From assembly GCA_044508625.1 (NCBI GenBank), contig JBIQHJ010000008.1:30572-94571 (forward strand): a stretch of 64,000 nucleotides of DNA. The letters run 5' to 3'. The number at the start of each line of letters is the position of its first letter. The first letter of the stretch is position 1. The notes under the pieces were generated by a model that worked only from the letters and a program-made list of their open reading frames with translations, was not told where the DNA came from and made no database searches. This document shows positions 27,514-35,605 of the stretch, piece by piece. The position numbers were made by a program, and so were the translations under genes. The DNA comes from Castellaniella sp044508625 (GTDB lineage Bacteria; Pseudomonadota; Gammaproteobacteria; Burkholderiales; Burkholderiaceae_B).

Positions 27514-29439
27514 ATGAGCGCCCAGATCCTGCGCTTCATCCTCGCCGCGCTGGTGCTGCTGACGCTCAGCCGGGCGCTGCTGATCGCCTGGCTGTGGCCG
27601 CGCGTGCGCGCCGCCGGCGGCCCTCGCAAGATCCTTGCCGGGGGCCTGCGGATCGACCTCAACCAGATCGCCATGTGGGCCGGCATCCCCGCCCTGCTCG
27701 CCCCCTGGGTGGGCGACCAGCCCCTGGCCATCGCCCTCACCGGCCATTGGCTGCTGGCGGCCTGGACGCTGATGGTGCTGCTGGAGGTCTCGACCCCGCA
27801 ATTCATCCTCGAGTACGACAGCCGGCCCAACCGCCTCTACATCGAGTATCTGAAGTACCCCAAGGAGGTCTTCGGCATGCTCTGGAAGGGCTACAAGCTC
27901 GTCCTGCTGGCCGCGGCCCTCGTGCTCGCGCTGGCGATCGGCCTGGGATGGACCTGGTTCGGCCGGACCGCGCCCGACACACTGCCCGGATTCTGGTGGC
28001 GCGCCGCCCTCACCCTGGCGATCGCGGCGGCCATCGTGCTGGCGATCCGCGGCACGCTGGGGCATCGCCCCATCAACCCGGCCTCGGTCGCCTGGTGCGG
28101 CGACAGCCTGCTCAACACCCTGCCCCTGAACTCGCTCTACAGCGTCCTGTTCGCCCTCTACGCCATCAAGAACGAGCGCTCGGCCGCCGACGTCTACGGG
28201 GACATGCCGGAGGAGGACATGCACGCCCTGGTCTGCGAGCAGGCGGGCTTCCAGCCCTCGGGCACCGACATCCCCTCGCTGCATTTCCAGCAGGCGAGCC
28301 ACGACCCGCCGCGTCCGCGGAACCTGGTGCTGATCGTCGAGGAAAGCCTGGGCGCGCAGTACGTCGGCAATCTCGGCGGCGCGGACCTGACCCCCTGCCT
28401 CGACGCGCTGGCCGCGCAAGGCTGGAACTTCACGCGCGCGTACGCCACCGGCACGCGGTCCGTGCGCGGCCTCGAGGCGGTGACGGCGGGCTTTCCGCCC
28501 ACCGTCTCGGACGCCGCCCTGCGCCTGGCGAACGCCCAGAGCCGCTTCTTCACGCTGGCGCAGTTGCTCAAGCGGCACGGCTACCGCTCGCGCTTCATCT
28601 ACGGCGGCGAGGCGCACTTCGACAATATGAAAAGCTTCTTCCTGGGCAATGGCTTCGACGACCTGTTCGACCTGCCCACCTTCGAGTCGCCGGCCTTCGT
28701 CGGGACCTGGGGCGCGAGCGACGAGGACATGTTCGACAAGCTGCATGCGCTGCTCGAGTCCGGCGGCGGGCAGCCGACGCTGACGCTGGCGTTCTCGGTC
28801 AGCAACCATACGCCCTGGGAATACCCCGCCGGGCGGTTCCCCGTCCAGGGCGATCCGGCCACCGTCGAGAACACCGTGCGCTACGCCGACTGGGCGATCG
28901 GACGGTTCTTCGAGCAGGCGCGCCGCTCGCACTACTGGGACGACACCGTGTTCCTGATCGTCGCCGATCACGATTCCCGCGTCGGCGGGGCCCAGCTCGT
29001 GCCCCTGCGGCATTTCCACATTCCCGCCCTGATCCTCGGCGGCGGCGTCCCGACCCGGCGCGACGAGCGCATCATCAGCCAGATCGACCTGCCGCCCACC
29101 CTGCTGTCGCTGATCGGGGTGAGCGACAGCCATCCCATGATCGGCCACGACCTCACCCGCGGGGGCGGCGGGCGCGCCATGATGCAGTTCGAGGAAAACT
29201 ACGGCTACCTCAGCGGCGACACCCTGGTGGTGCTCGAGCCGCAACAGTCCGCCCGCGCCTACCGCTATTCCGCGCCCGACGGCTACGAGCCGCTGCCGGG
29301 CGATCCAGGGCTCGCGCGCATCGCCCTGGCCCACGCCCTGTGGCCCGCCTGGGTCTACCGCAACCAGGCCTACACCCTGCCCGAGCTCAGGCTGAAGACG
29401 CTTGCCGCGCAAGGGGCCATGCTAGAATCAGCCCCTTGA
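27514..29439 (+). CDS. LTA synthase/phosphoglycerol transferase-family membrane sulfatase-fold enzyme
   Basis: The 641-residue protein has about five N-terminal membrane helices and a C-terminal periplasmic alkaline-phosphatase/sulfatase-fold domain. The domain shows LVLIVEESLGAQYVG (metal-binding Glu), YATGTRSVRG (nucleophile region), FIYGGEAHFDNM and IVADHDSRV. This is the architecture of MdoB/OpgB and lipoteichoic acid synthase-like enzymes that transfer phosphoglycerol or phosphoethanolamine to envelope glycans. The acceptor is not known. It starts 3 bp after pldA, so the two probably form an operon. Confidence 0.85.
   Translation: MSAQILRFILAALVLLTLSRALLIAWLWPRVRAAGGPRKILAGGLRIDLNQIAMWAGIPALLAPWVGDQPLAIALTGHWLLAAWTLMVLLEVSTPQFILEYDSRPNRLYIEYLKYPKEVFGMLWKGYKLVLLAAALVLALAIGLGWTWFGRTAPDTLPGFWWRAALTLAIAAAIVLAIRGTLGHRPINPASVAWCGDSLLNTLPLNSLYSVLFALYAIKNERSAADVYGDMPEEDMHALVCEQAGFQPSGTDIPSLHFQQASHDPPRPRNLVLIVEESLGAQYVGNLGGADLTPCLDALAAQGWNFTRAYATGTRSVRGLEAVTAGFPPTVSDAALRLANAQSRFFTLAQLLKRHGYRSRFIYGGEAHFDNMKSFFLGNGFDDLFDLPTFESPAFVGTWGASDEDMFDKLHALLESGGGQPTLTLAFSVSNHTPWEYPAGRFPVQGDPATVENTVRYADWAIGRFFEQARRSHYWDDTVFLIVADHDSRVGGAQLVPLRHFHIPALILGGGVPTRRDERIISQIDLPPTLLSLIGVSDSHPMIGHDLTRGGGGRAMMQFEENYGYLSGDTLVVLEPQQSARAYRYSAPDGYEPLPGDPGLARIALAHALWPAWVYRNQAYTLPELRLKTLAAQGAMLESAP
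29402..29428 (+). promoter_or_regulatory. Putative promoter of tRNA-Pro
   Basis: TTGCCG (29402-29407) and an extended -10 TGCTAGAAT (TAGAAT at 29423-29428), spaced 15 bp, lie just before tRNA-Pro and inside the end of the preceding gene. The string CATGCTAGAATC is also present upstream of tRNA-His. Confidence 0.5.
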
Positions 29440-29441
29440 GT

Positions 29442-29518
29442 CGGGGCGTGGCGCAGCCTGGTAGCGCATCTGCTTTGGGAGCAGAGGGTCGCACGTTCGA
29501 ATCGTGTCGCCCCGACCA
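29442..29518 (+). tRNA. tRNA-Pro (anticodon TGG)
   Basis: A 77-nt tRNA with acceptor CGGGGCG/CGCCCCG, anticodon stem TCTGC/GCAGA with loop TTTGGGA (anticodon TGG), T-loop GTTCGAAT and an encoded CCA. The unusual first base C matches proline tRNAs in many proteobacteria. Confidence 0.97.
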
Positions 29519-29542
29519 ACGAATTCGCCTTCGACCGGCAAG

Positions 29543-29556
29543 TTGACGCGCGTCAA
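29543..29556. promoter_or_regulatory. Crp/Fnr-type palindrome upstream of the acoA-like operon
   Basis: TTGACGCGCGTCAA is a perfect 14-bp palindrome with TTGAC half-sites spaced by 4 bp, the geometry of a Crp/Fnr-family box (FNR consensus TTGAT-N4-ATCAA). It is centred about 66 bp before the first dehydrogenase gene. An FNR-like regulator is encoded at 35606 in the same island, so binding by it is a reasonable inference. Confidence 0.55.
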
Positions 29557-29572
29557 CATCCTGGACGACCAC

Positions 29573-29590
29573 CATGGAAGAATTTCCATG
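29573..29590. promoter_or_regulatory. Inverted repeat between the Fnr-type box and acoA
   Basis: CATGGAAGAATTTCCATG has perfect 7-bp arms (CATGGAA/TTCCATG) around GAAT. It ends 25 bp before the start codon, so it could be an operator or a 5' UTR hairpin. Its GGAA/TTCC core resembles the palindrome at 35466, though with different spacing. Confidence 0.4.
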
Positions 29591-29615
29591 ACGGGATCGC
29601 CCAAGGAGAAAGACC

Positions 29616-30584
29616 ATGCAACTGAGTCGTGACGAACTCAAGGACGCATATGCAAAGATGCGTACGATTCGCGAGTTCGAGGAACGGGTACACAAGGAAT
29701 TCGCGACCGGGAAGATCCCCGGCTTCGTCCACCTCTACGCAGGCGAAGAAACCTCGGCCGTGGGCGTCTGCATGCACCTCGGCGACGTCGACCACATCAC
29801 CAGCACCCACCGCGGGCACGGCCATTGCATCGGCAAGGGCTGCGACATCGACGGCATGATGAAGGAAATCTTCGGCCGCCAGGGCGGCCTGTGCAAGGGC
29901 AAGGGGGGCTCGATGCACATCGCCGACGTCGGCAAGGGCATGCTGGGCGCCAACGGCATCGTCGGCGGCGGGCCACCGCTGGCCTGCGGCGCCGCGCTGG
30001 CGGCGAAACAGCGCGGCACCGGCGGGATCGCGGTGGCGTTCTTCGGCGACGGCGCCTTCAACCAGGGCACCACCCTGGAATCGCTCAATTTCGCATCCGT
30101 CTACCAGCTCCCCGTGTTCTTCGTGCTCGAAGACAACGGCTACGCCGAGAGCACCTCCAGCGACTGGTCGATCGGCGGCCACGATCCGGTGCTGCGCGCC
30201 CGCGGGTTCGGCATTCCCGGAAAGCACGTGGACGGCCACGATTTCTTCGCGGTCCACCGCGCGGCCAAGGAGGCGATCGAACGCATCCGGGCCGGCGAAG
30301 GGCCTCAATTCCTGCACATCGAGCTCACGCGCTACTACGGCCATTTCGAGGGCGACGCGATGACCTACCGCCCGCCCGGCGAGGTGGCGCAGGCCAGGAG
30401 CCTCTACGACTGCCTGGCGTTCTTCAGGGCGCGGGTGACGAGCGGCGGCCTGCTGGACGCCGCGATCCTCGATGAAATCGACGACGAGACGGTGGAGCTC
30501 ATCGACAAGGCCGTGGCCGACTCCAAGGCCGCGCCGCCGCCCACGGCGGCGGAACTCACGACCGATGTCTACGACAGCTATTGA
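29616..30584 (+). CDS. acoA: Thiamine-dependent dehydrogenase E1 alpha subunit (acetoin/2-oxoacid type)
   Basis: The 322-residue protein is the alpha chain of an alpha2beta2 E1 component that decarboxylates a 2-oxo acid or cleaves acetoin with thiamine diphosphate. The cofactor motif runs from GDGAFNQGTTLESLNFAS to the Asn of DNGYAEST. The N-terminal LYAGEETSAVG and HRGHGHCIGKG match AcoA-type subunits. It heads an operon of five genes. Whether acetoin is the real substrate is not certain, because the E2 arrangement below is not the standard one. Confidence 0.85.
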   Translation: MQLSRDELKDAYAKMRTIREFEERVHKEFATGKIPGFVHLYAGEETSAVGVCMHLGDVDHITSTHRGHGHCIGKGCDIDGMMKEIFGRQGGLCKGKGGSMHIADVGKGMLGANGIVGGGPPLACGAALAAKQRGTGGIAVAFFGDGAFNQGTTLESLNFASVYQLPVFFVLEDNGYAESTSSDWSIGGHDPVLRARGFGIPGKHVDGHDFFAVHRAAKEAIERIRAGEGPQFLHIELTRYYGHFEGDAMTYRPPGEVAQARSLYDCLAFFRARVTSGGLLDAAILDEIDDETVELIDKAVADSKAAPPPTAAELTTDVYDSY

Positions 30585-30596
30585 GGGAGACCCACG

Positions 30597-31610
30597 ATGA
30601 GCAAGAAATCGTTTCGCCAGGCCCTCAATGAGGCCATGCGCCAGGAAATGGAGCGCGACCCGAGCGTCATCCTGCTCGGCGAGGACATCGCCGGCGGCAT
30701 GGGCGCCGGGGGCGAGCAGGATGCCTGGGGCGACGTGCTCGGCGCCAGCAAGGGCCTGCTCGCGAAGTTCGGCCGGGAACGGATCTACGACACGCCGATC
30801 AGCGAAAGCGCCTTCATCGGCGCGGCGGCGGGAGCGGCGATCAACGGCTTGCGCCCGGTGGCGCAACTGATGTTCGTCGACTTCTTCGGCGTGTGCGGTG
30901 ACCAGATCTTCAACCAGATCGCCAAGTTCCGCTACATGTTCGGCGGCAAGGCGACGACGCCGGTCGTCATCCGCACCCTGTTCGGCGCCGGCACGCGCGC
31001 CGCGAGCCAGCACAGCCAGTGCCTCTATCCGGTCTTTGCGCATTTCCCCGGCCTGAAGGTGGTGATCCCGTCCTCGCCCTACGAGGCGAAAGGCCTGATG
31101 ATCCAGTCGATCCAGGACGACGACCCCGTCATTTTCTTCGAGCACAAGGCGATGTACGACGACACCGAGGAAGTGCCGGACGAGCCCTACACCATCCCGC
31201 TGGGAAAGGCGAAGGTCATCCGCGAGGGCGCCGACGTGACCATCGTGGCCATCGGCCGGATGGTGCAGCTTGCCATCAAGGCGGCCGAGTCGCTGGAAAA
31301 GGACGGCATCCACTGCACCGTCATCGATCCACGGACGGTCTCGCCGCTGGACATGGACACCATCCTGGCGAGCGTGCGGCAGACCGGTCGGCTGGTCGTC
31401 GTCGACGAAGCCAGCCCCCGCTGCAACATCGCGACCGACGTCGCGGCGCAAGTGGCCCAGCAGGCGTTCGAAGCACTCAAGGCGCCGATCCGGATGGTCT
31501 CGCCGCCGCATGCGCCGGTGCCCTTCGCCCCGGAACTGGAAGACCTCTACATCCCGAGCCGGGCGAGGATACAGGCGGCCGCGGCGGAAGTGGCGAGGTA
31601 CACGGCATGA
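30597..31610 (+). CDS. acoB: Thiamine-dependent dehydrogenase E1 beta subunit
   Basis: The 337-residue partner of the upstream E1 alpha has the transketolase pyrimidine-binding domain (ILLGEDIAGG, ESAFIGAAAGAAINGLRPVAQ) and the transketolase C-terminal domain (ADVTIVAIGRMVQLA, TVSPLDMDTI). It begins 12 bp after acoA, and its stop overlaps the start of the lipoyl-domain gene (ATGA). The family is secure; substrate is inferred as for acoA. Confidence 0.87.
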   Translation: MSKKSFRQALNEAMRQEMERDPSVILLGEDIAGGMGAGGEQDAWGDVLGASKGLLAKFGRERIYDTPISESAFIGAAAGAAINGLRPVAQLMFVDFFGVCGDQIFNQIAKFRYMFGGKATTPVVIRTLFGAGTRAASQHSQCLYPVFAHFPGLKVVIPSSPYEAKGLMIQSIQDDDPVIFFEHKAMYDDTEEVPDEPYTIPLGKAKVIREGADVTIVAIGRMVQLAIKAAESLEKDGIHCTVIDPRTVSPLDMDTILASVRQTGRLVVVDEASPRCNIATDVAAQVAQQAFEALKAPIRMVSPPHAPVPFAPELEDLYIPSRARIQAAAAEVARYTA

Positions 31611-31915
31611 GCAAGGACATCCACCCCCTGATCATGCCCAAGCTCGGATTGACGATGAAAGAGGGCAGCGTCGCCGCATGGCGGGTCGCCGTGGGCGAGC
31701 GGGTCAAGCAAGGCGAGCCGGTCGCCGACATCGAAACGGAAAAGATCACCGCGGAATACGAGGCTCCCTGCGCCGGCGTCTTGCGCCGGCGGACCGCCGA
31801 CCCGGGGGTCGTGCTTCCCGTGGGGGCATTGATCGGCGTCGTCGCGGCGCCGGACCTGCCCGAGGCCGCGATCGATGCCTTCATCCAGGCGTTCGAGCCG
31901 GATACGCCAAGCTGA
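31607..31915 (+). CDS. Stand-alone lipoyl-domain protein (detached E2 lipoyl arm)
   Basis: The 102-residue protein is a single biotinyl/lipoyl domain: PKLGLTMKEGSVAAW followed by DIETEKITAEYEAP, with K46 the predicted lipoylated lysine, and a second half-barrel ending in LIGVVA. In ordinary 2-oxoacid dehydrogenases this domain is the N-terminal part of E2. Here it is a separate polypeptide, overlapping acoB by 4 bp, while the catalytic E2 domain is encoded two genes downstream. The short tail lacks a subunit-binding domain. Confidence 0.85.
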   Translation: MSKDIHPLIMPKLGLTMKEGSVAAWRVAVGERVKQGEPVADIETEKITAEYEAPCAGVLRRRTADPGVVLPVGALIGVVAAPDLPEAAIDAFIQAFEPDTPS

Positions 31916-31929
31916 ACCGGGGGACCGCC

Positions 31930-32238
31930 ATGCCGCTGCAGGCCGCATTCATCTTCCTGGCGCAAGGCGCCGACGGCGCCCTCCACAGGGCGAGGATCAG
32001 CACCCCCCAGGTGGACCTGATCGTGGTGGGGGTCGCCGACTACGCCGCCGCCGAACACGCCGCGCGCGCGCTCGTCGCGGAGGGCGTCGCGGCAATCGAG
32101 CTGTGCGGCGGATTCGGCGTCGCGGGGACCGCCCGCATCGTGCAGGCCGTCGGCGGCAAGGCCGCGGTCGGCGCCGTGCGTTTCGACGGCCATCCGGGCC
32201 TGGACTGGAAAAGCGGCGACGAGGTCTTCGGCGCCTGA
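31930..32238 (+). CDS. DUF6506-family protein of the dehydrogenase operon
   Basis: The 102-residue protein (MPLQAAFIFLAQGADGALHRA) resembles what I recall as the DUF6506 family, small proteins encoded near such dehydrogenases. It is soluble, with no signal peptide, cysteine motif or cofactor signature. Stretches AEHAARALVAEGVAAIELCGGFG suggest an alpha/beta fold. Placement between the detached lipoyl domain and the E2 catalytic domain suggests a role in the complex or in product handling. That role is inference; no function is known to me. Confidence 0.65.
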   Translation: MPLQAAFIFLAQGADGALHRARISTPQVDLIVVGVADYAAAEHAARALVAEGVAAIELCGGFGVAGTARIVQAVGGKAAVGAVRFDGHPGLDWKSGDEVFGA

Positions 32239-32252
32239 ACGGAGAACACGCC

Positions 32253-33005
32253 ATGTCGCAGGACGCCTTCAAGTTTCCCCGCGTAGAGACGTACGACTAC
32301 TCGCTGTTCGGCCCGGTCGAGATCCGGCCGCTGAGCAAGGTGCGCAAGGTCATCAGCCGCCGCTTGTCGGCCGCATGGGCCAATGTCCCGCAGGTCGCCC
32401 AGTTCGATGAGGTGGAACTGACGGAGCTCGAGGCCCTGCGCCGCGAACTCAAGCCCAAGGCGGCCGCGGAAGGCGCCAAATTGACGATCCTGGCGTTCAT
32501 CGTCAAGGCCTGCGTCCGCGCGCTGCGGGAATTCCCGGAATTCAATGCCTCGCTGGACGAGACGGGCGAAAACCTGGTCCTCAAGAAATACTGCAACATC
32601 GCGTTCGCGGCGGATACCCCGGCGGGCCTGCTGGCGCCCGTCATCAAGGAGGCCGACAGGAAAAGCATATTCGAGATCGCCGCCGCGATCGGCGAGCTGG
32701 CGCGCAAGGCGCGCGAGGGTAAGCTCAGCCTCGCCGATTGCGAGGGGGGATGCTTTTCGGTGTCCAACCTGGGCGAGCTTGGCGGCACGGGCTTCACGCC
32801 GACGATCAACGCCCCCGAGGTCGCCATGCTCGGCGTGGCGAGCGCCCGCCAGAAGGCCGTCGTGGCCGACGGCCGGGTCACCGCCCGCCTGATGCTGCCC
32901 CTGACGCTCTCCTACGACCACCGCGTGATCGACGGCGCGGTCGGCGGGCGCTTCATGCAATCGCTGCGGCAGTCGCTGCTTGCGCCGCGCAGCCTTGCCG
33001 AGTGA
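32253..33005 (+). CDS. acoC: 2-Oxoacid dehydrogenase E2 catalytic domain protein without lipoyl domain
   Basis: The 250-residue protein is an acyltransferase catalytic domain of the 2-oxoacid dehydrogenase family, with PLSKVRKVISRRLS, SNLGELGGTGFTPTINAPEVA and the active-site YDHRVIDGAVGG (His and Asp). It lacks the N-terminal lipoyl and peripheral subunit-binding domains found in normal E2 proteins of 370-420 residues. It should work with the separate lipoyl protein at 31607. No E3 dihydrolipoamide dehydrogenase is encoded nearby. Confidence 0.82.
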   Translation: MSQDAFKFPRVETYDYSLFGPVEIRPLSKVRKVISRRLSAAWANVPQVAQFDEVELTELEALRRELKPKAAAEGAKLTILAFIVKACVRALREFPEFNASLDETGENLVLKKYCNIAFAADTPAGLLAPVIKEADRKSIFEIAAAIGELARKAREGKLSLADCEGGCFSVSNLGELGGTGFTPTINAPEVAMLGVASARQKAVVADGRVTARLMLPLTLSYDHRVIDGAVGGRFMQSLRQSLLAPRSLAE

Positions 33006-33091
33006 GGCCGCGGCGAACAATTTCCTGCTTGCGCCGCAACGCACGCAGGCCTCCGGGTCGAAGCCAACGTCACGAGATCGGAAGAAAACCC

Positions 33092-33556
33092 ATGCTAGCA
33101 CGCGATCTTATGGCGCCTCGCCCCCCATGCGTCGATACCGGAACCCCGATTTCCAGGATCATCCACCTGATGCTCGATGGAAACATCAGCGCGGTGATGG
33201 TCACGGCGCAGGACGGCTCGCTGGTCGGCGTGGTCAGCGAGGGCGATCTCATCAGGCGCAAAGCCGGCGCGTACAAGAAAAGGCTGGATCGCCGGCGCGA
33301 CCCCCTGGCCGAAGGCGAACCATTGAACCTCGAATTCCTGCGCGGCCTGCAGATCGGCAAGGCGACGGCGGCCACCATCATGACGAGCCCCGTGCTCACG
33401 CTGGACGAGCAGGCCGACCTCGCCGAAATCGCGGAGGTGCTGCTCAAGCACAGCATCAAACGGGTCCCCATCACCCGGGACGGCAAGCTGGTCGGCATCA
33501 TCAGCCGGCGCGACATCCTGCGCGCGCTCGCGGACCAGGACAACGGCTTCGCCTGA
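33092..33556 (+). CDS. CBS-domain pair protein
   Basis: The 154-residue protein consists of two CBS domains (VGVVSEGDLIRRKAG in the first, VGIISRRDILRALA in the second) with a basic linker between. Such stand-alone pairs bind adenosine nucleotides and often sense energy or redox state. It lies between the dehydrogenase operon and a PAS histidine kinase and may be co-transcribed with the former. The partner is not evident. Confidence 0.88.
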   Translation: MLARDLMAPRPPCVDTGTPISRIIHLMLDGNISAVMVTAQDGSLVGVVSEGDLIRRKAGAYKKRLDRRRDPLAEGEPLNLEFLRGLQIGKATAATIMTSPVLTLDEQADLAEIAEVLLKHSIKRVPITRDGKLVGIISRRDILRALADQDNGFA

Positions 33557-33594
33557 GCCGGCAAGGCCCGATCGCCGCGGCGGCCCGGGTTTTC

Positions 33595-33623
33595 TTGAGT
33601 CCGGGCGCGGCATATGCTAATTT
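33595..33623 (+). promoter_or_regulatory. Putative promoter of the PAS kinase gene
   Basis: TTGAGT (33595-33600) and TAATTT (33618-33623) are separated by 17 bp in the 116-bp gap before the kinase. The match is moderate. Confidence 0.35.
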
Positions 33624-33672
33624 CGTACGAGCTCTTTGCCTGCCGAGGCCCAGGCTCGCCTGGGACAATGCC

Positions 33673-34749
33673 GTGAAGCATGCGCCAGCCGCACCTCCCC
33701 TGCTCGACATCATTCAAGCCGCCCCCGAACCCATCATCACGATCGACGCGACGCGGCGCATCGTGATGTTCAATCCGGCAGCGGAAAGGGTGTTCCTCCA
33801 CGAGGCGAGGCAAGTCATCGGCGCGAGCCTGGATATCCTCATTCCCCCTCGCTTCCGCAGGACCCATGCCGAGCACATCGCGCGATTCGAGGAGACCGGC
33901 ATTTCAAAGCGCAAGATGGGGGCGGGCGCCCCGCTCTGGGGCCTGAAGGCGAACGGCGAGGAATTCCCCATGGAGGCCTCGATCTGCCGGGTCCTCACGA
34001 GCTCGGGCACCTATCTCACCGTTTTCCTGCGCGACATCACCGAGCGCCAGCAAGTCGACCAGGCGCTGCGGGCTTCGCGCGATGAGCTCACCCGATTGTC
34101 CAATGCGCTGCTCCATGAACGCGAGCAGGAAAAGAGGCATGTCGCGCGCGAGCTGCATGACGATCTCGGGCAAAGCCTCACGGCTCTCACGATGGAGCTC
34201 ACCCAGCTCGAGGCGTGCCTTGCCCCGTCGCCCGCGGATGCAGCCGCCCACATCAGGGCGATGCGCAGTCTGATCAAGGACTCTTTCACCTCCCTGCGCC
34301 GCATCGCGTCCGACCTGCGGCCCATCATGCTCGACGACCTCGGCCTGCCCGCCGCCCTCGAATGGCTGGCCTCGGATTTCACTTCCCGCTATGGCGTCGA
34401 GGCCAAGATCCACGTCGACATGGGCGGCAAGCATCTCTCGACATTGATGAAGACCACGCTGTTCCGCGTGGTCCAGGAGGCCTTCACGAACATTGCCAAG
34501 CATGCGCGCGCGACCAGTGTCCTGCTCGACCTGCGCTGTACCGGGACGCACTGCGAGCTGTCGGTGCAGGACAATGGCGTGGGCACGACGCCCGAACACC
34601 TCGCCAGCGCGCTGCCAAAGAGCCTGGGCCTGCTGGGGATACGCGAGCGCGTGCGCCTGCTGCATGGCACGGTGGCGATCCATACGAACACCGGCAAGGG
34701 GCTGAAGCTGGAAGTGCAGGTTCCCCTGCAACTGGCGGATCCTTCGTGA
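33673..34749 (+). CDS. Cytoplasmic PAS histidine kinase (NarX/HisKA_3 type)
   Basis: A soluble kinase of about 358 residues with an N-terminal PAS domain (IIQAAPEPIITIDATRRIVMFNPAAERVF), a HisKA_3 dimerisation box (HVARELHDDLGQSLTALTMEL) and a compact HATPase domain (QEAFTNIAKHA, LLGIRERVRLLHG). There is no membrane segment. No ATG precedes the PAS domain, so I chose the GTG at 33673; the true start may differ by some codons. It forms a pair with the NarL-type regulator 10 bp downstream. The PAS may sense redox or a bound cofactor, but the ligand is not visible. Confidence 0.85.
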   Translation: MKHAPAAPPLLDIIQAAPEPIITIDATRRIVMFNPAAERVFLHEARQVIGASLDILIPPRFRRTHAEHIARFEETGISKRKMGAGAPLWGLKANGEEFPMEASICRVLTSSGTYLTVFLRDITERQQVDQALRASRDELTRLSNALLHEREQEKRHVARELHDDLGQSLTALTMELTQLEACLAPSPADAAAHIRAMRSLIKDSFTSLRRIASDLRPIMLDDLGLPAALEWLASDFTSRYGVEAKIHVDMGGKHLSTLMKTTLFRVVQEAFTNIAKHARATSVLLDLRCTGTHCELSVQDNGVGTTPEHLASALPKSLGLLGIRERVRLLHGTVAIHTNTGKGLKLEVQVPLQLADPS

Positions 34750-34759
34750 GGACACGCCG

Positions 34760-35461
34760 ATGATCACGCTATTGCTCGCCGACGACCACACCCTGCTGAG
34801 GGAAGGCCTGAAACGGCTGCTCCACCAGACCGGCGACATCGCGGTCGAAGGCGAAGCGGGCAACGGCCAGGAGGTCCTGGCCCTTCTGGCCCGGCGCCAA
34901 TGGGATGTGCTCGTGCTGGACATGTCGATGCCGGGGCCGGGGCGCGATGGCATAGAGCTGATACGCCAGATTCGCGCCGAGCACCCCAAGATCCCGATTC
35001 TCGTCCTGACGATGCACGGCGAGCAGCAGTACGTCGTCCAGGCGATCAAGGCGGGCGCCGCCGGTTACCTGACGAAAGACAGCGCCGCGGAGGAACTGGT
35101 CCAGGCGGTGCGGAAAGTGGCCATGGGCGGGCGATTCCTCAGCCGGGCGCTGGGGGAGGACATCGCCTTCGAAAGGCACGGGAATCATGAGGAACTGCCC
35201 CATCTATCCTTGTCCGACCGCGAGTTTTCCGTGTTCAGGCTGCTCGCGGCCGGCATGAGCAACTCCGAGATCGCCCGGCGCCTGTTCATAAGCGTCAAGA
35301 CCGTCAGCACGTACAAGACACGGCTGTTCTTCAAGATGCACCTGCGCAGCCAGACCGACCTGGTGCGCTACGCGATCAAGCACCACCTGGCCGACGAGCC
35401 CGAGGCGCCGGAGCCACGCGCCACAGATTCCAGGACGGGCGGCAAATCGCGGCTCGAATAG
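34760..35461 (+). CDS. NarL/FixJ-type response regulator
   Basis: The 233-residue regulator has a receiver domain (LLLADDHTLLREGLKR, phosphoacceptor Asp in VLDMSMPGPGRDG, Lys in YLTKDS) and a LuxR-type HTH (LSDREFSVFRLLAAGMSNSEIARRLFISVKTVS). It is the partner of the upstream PAS kinase. A perfect 18-bp palindrome lies 4 bp after its stop codon and could be its operator in front of the next gene. Confidence 0.9.
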   Translation: MITLLLADDHTLLREGLKRLLHQTGDIAVEGEAGNGQEVLALLARRQWDVLVLDMSMPGPGRDGIELIRQIRAEHPKIPILVLTMHGEQQYVVQAIKAGAAGYLTKDSAAEELVQAVRKVAMGGRFLSRALGEDIAFERHGNHEELPHLSLSDREFSVFRLLAAGMSNSEIARRLFISVKTVSTYKTRLFFKMHLRSQTDLVRYAIKHHLADEPEAPEPRATDSRTGGKSRLE

Positions 35462-35465
35462 CCAT

Positions 35466-35483
35466 CGTAGGAATATTCCTACG
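35466..35483. promoter_or_regulatory. Perfect 18-bp palindrome upstream of the fnr-like gene
   Basis: CGTAGGAATATTCCTACG is fully symmetrical and sits between the NarL-type regulator gene and the FNR-like gene, 122 bp before the latter's start. It has no T-run, which argues against a terminator, and its dyad symmetry suits a dimeric LuxR-type regulator. The assignment to the adjacent regulator is an inference. Confidence 0.5.
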
Positions 35484-35605
35484 CCTGTAGTCCCTTTCCG
35501 CCAAGAATCATCGAAGTCCACCGATAGCGCGCATCGCCGGCGCTGATGATAATGACTCCATCGCCTCCATTCGGCGGCGGACCTCCACATCACGCGAGGC
35601 ACGCG

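Noticed and set aside
26251..29412. A 1053-codon reverse-strand open frame opposite pldA and the sulfatase-fold gene
   Set aside because: It is antisense to two recognisable genes and has no family features; the composition is that of an antisense shadow.
29442..29518. tRNA-Pro as an attachment site for an island
   Set aside because: No integrase, direct repeat of the tRNA 3' end or mobility gene was seen nearby, and the downstream genes have normal composition.
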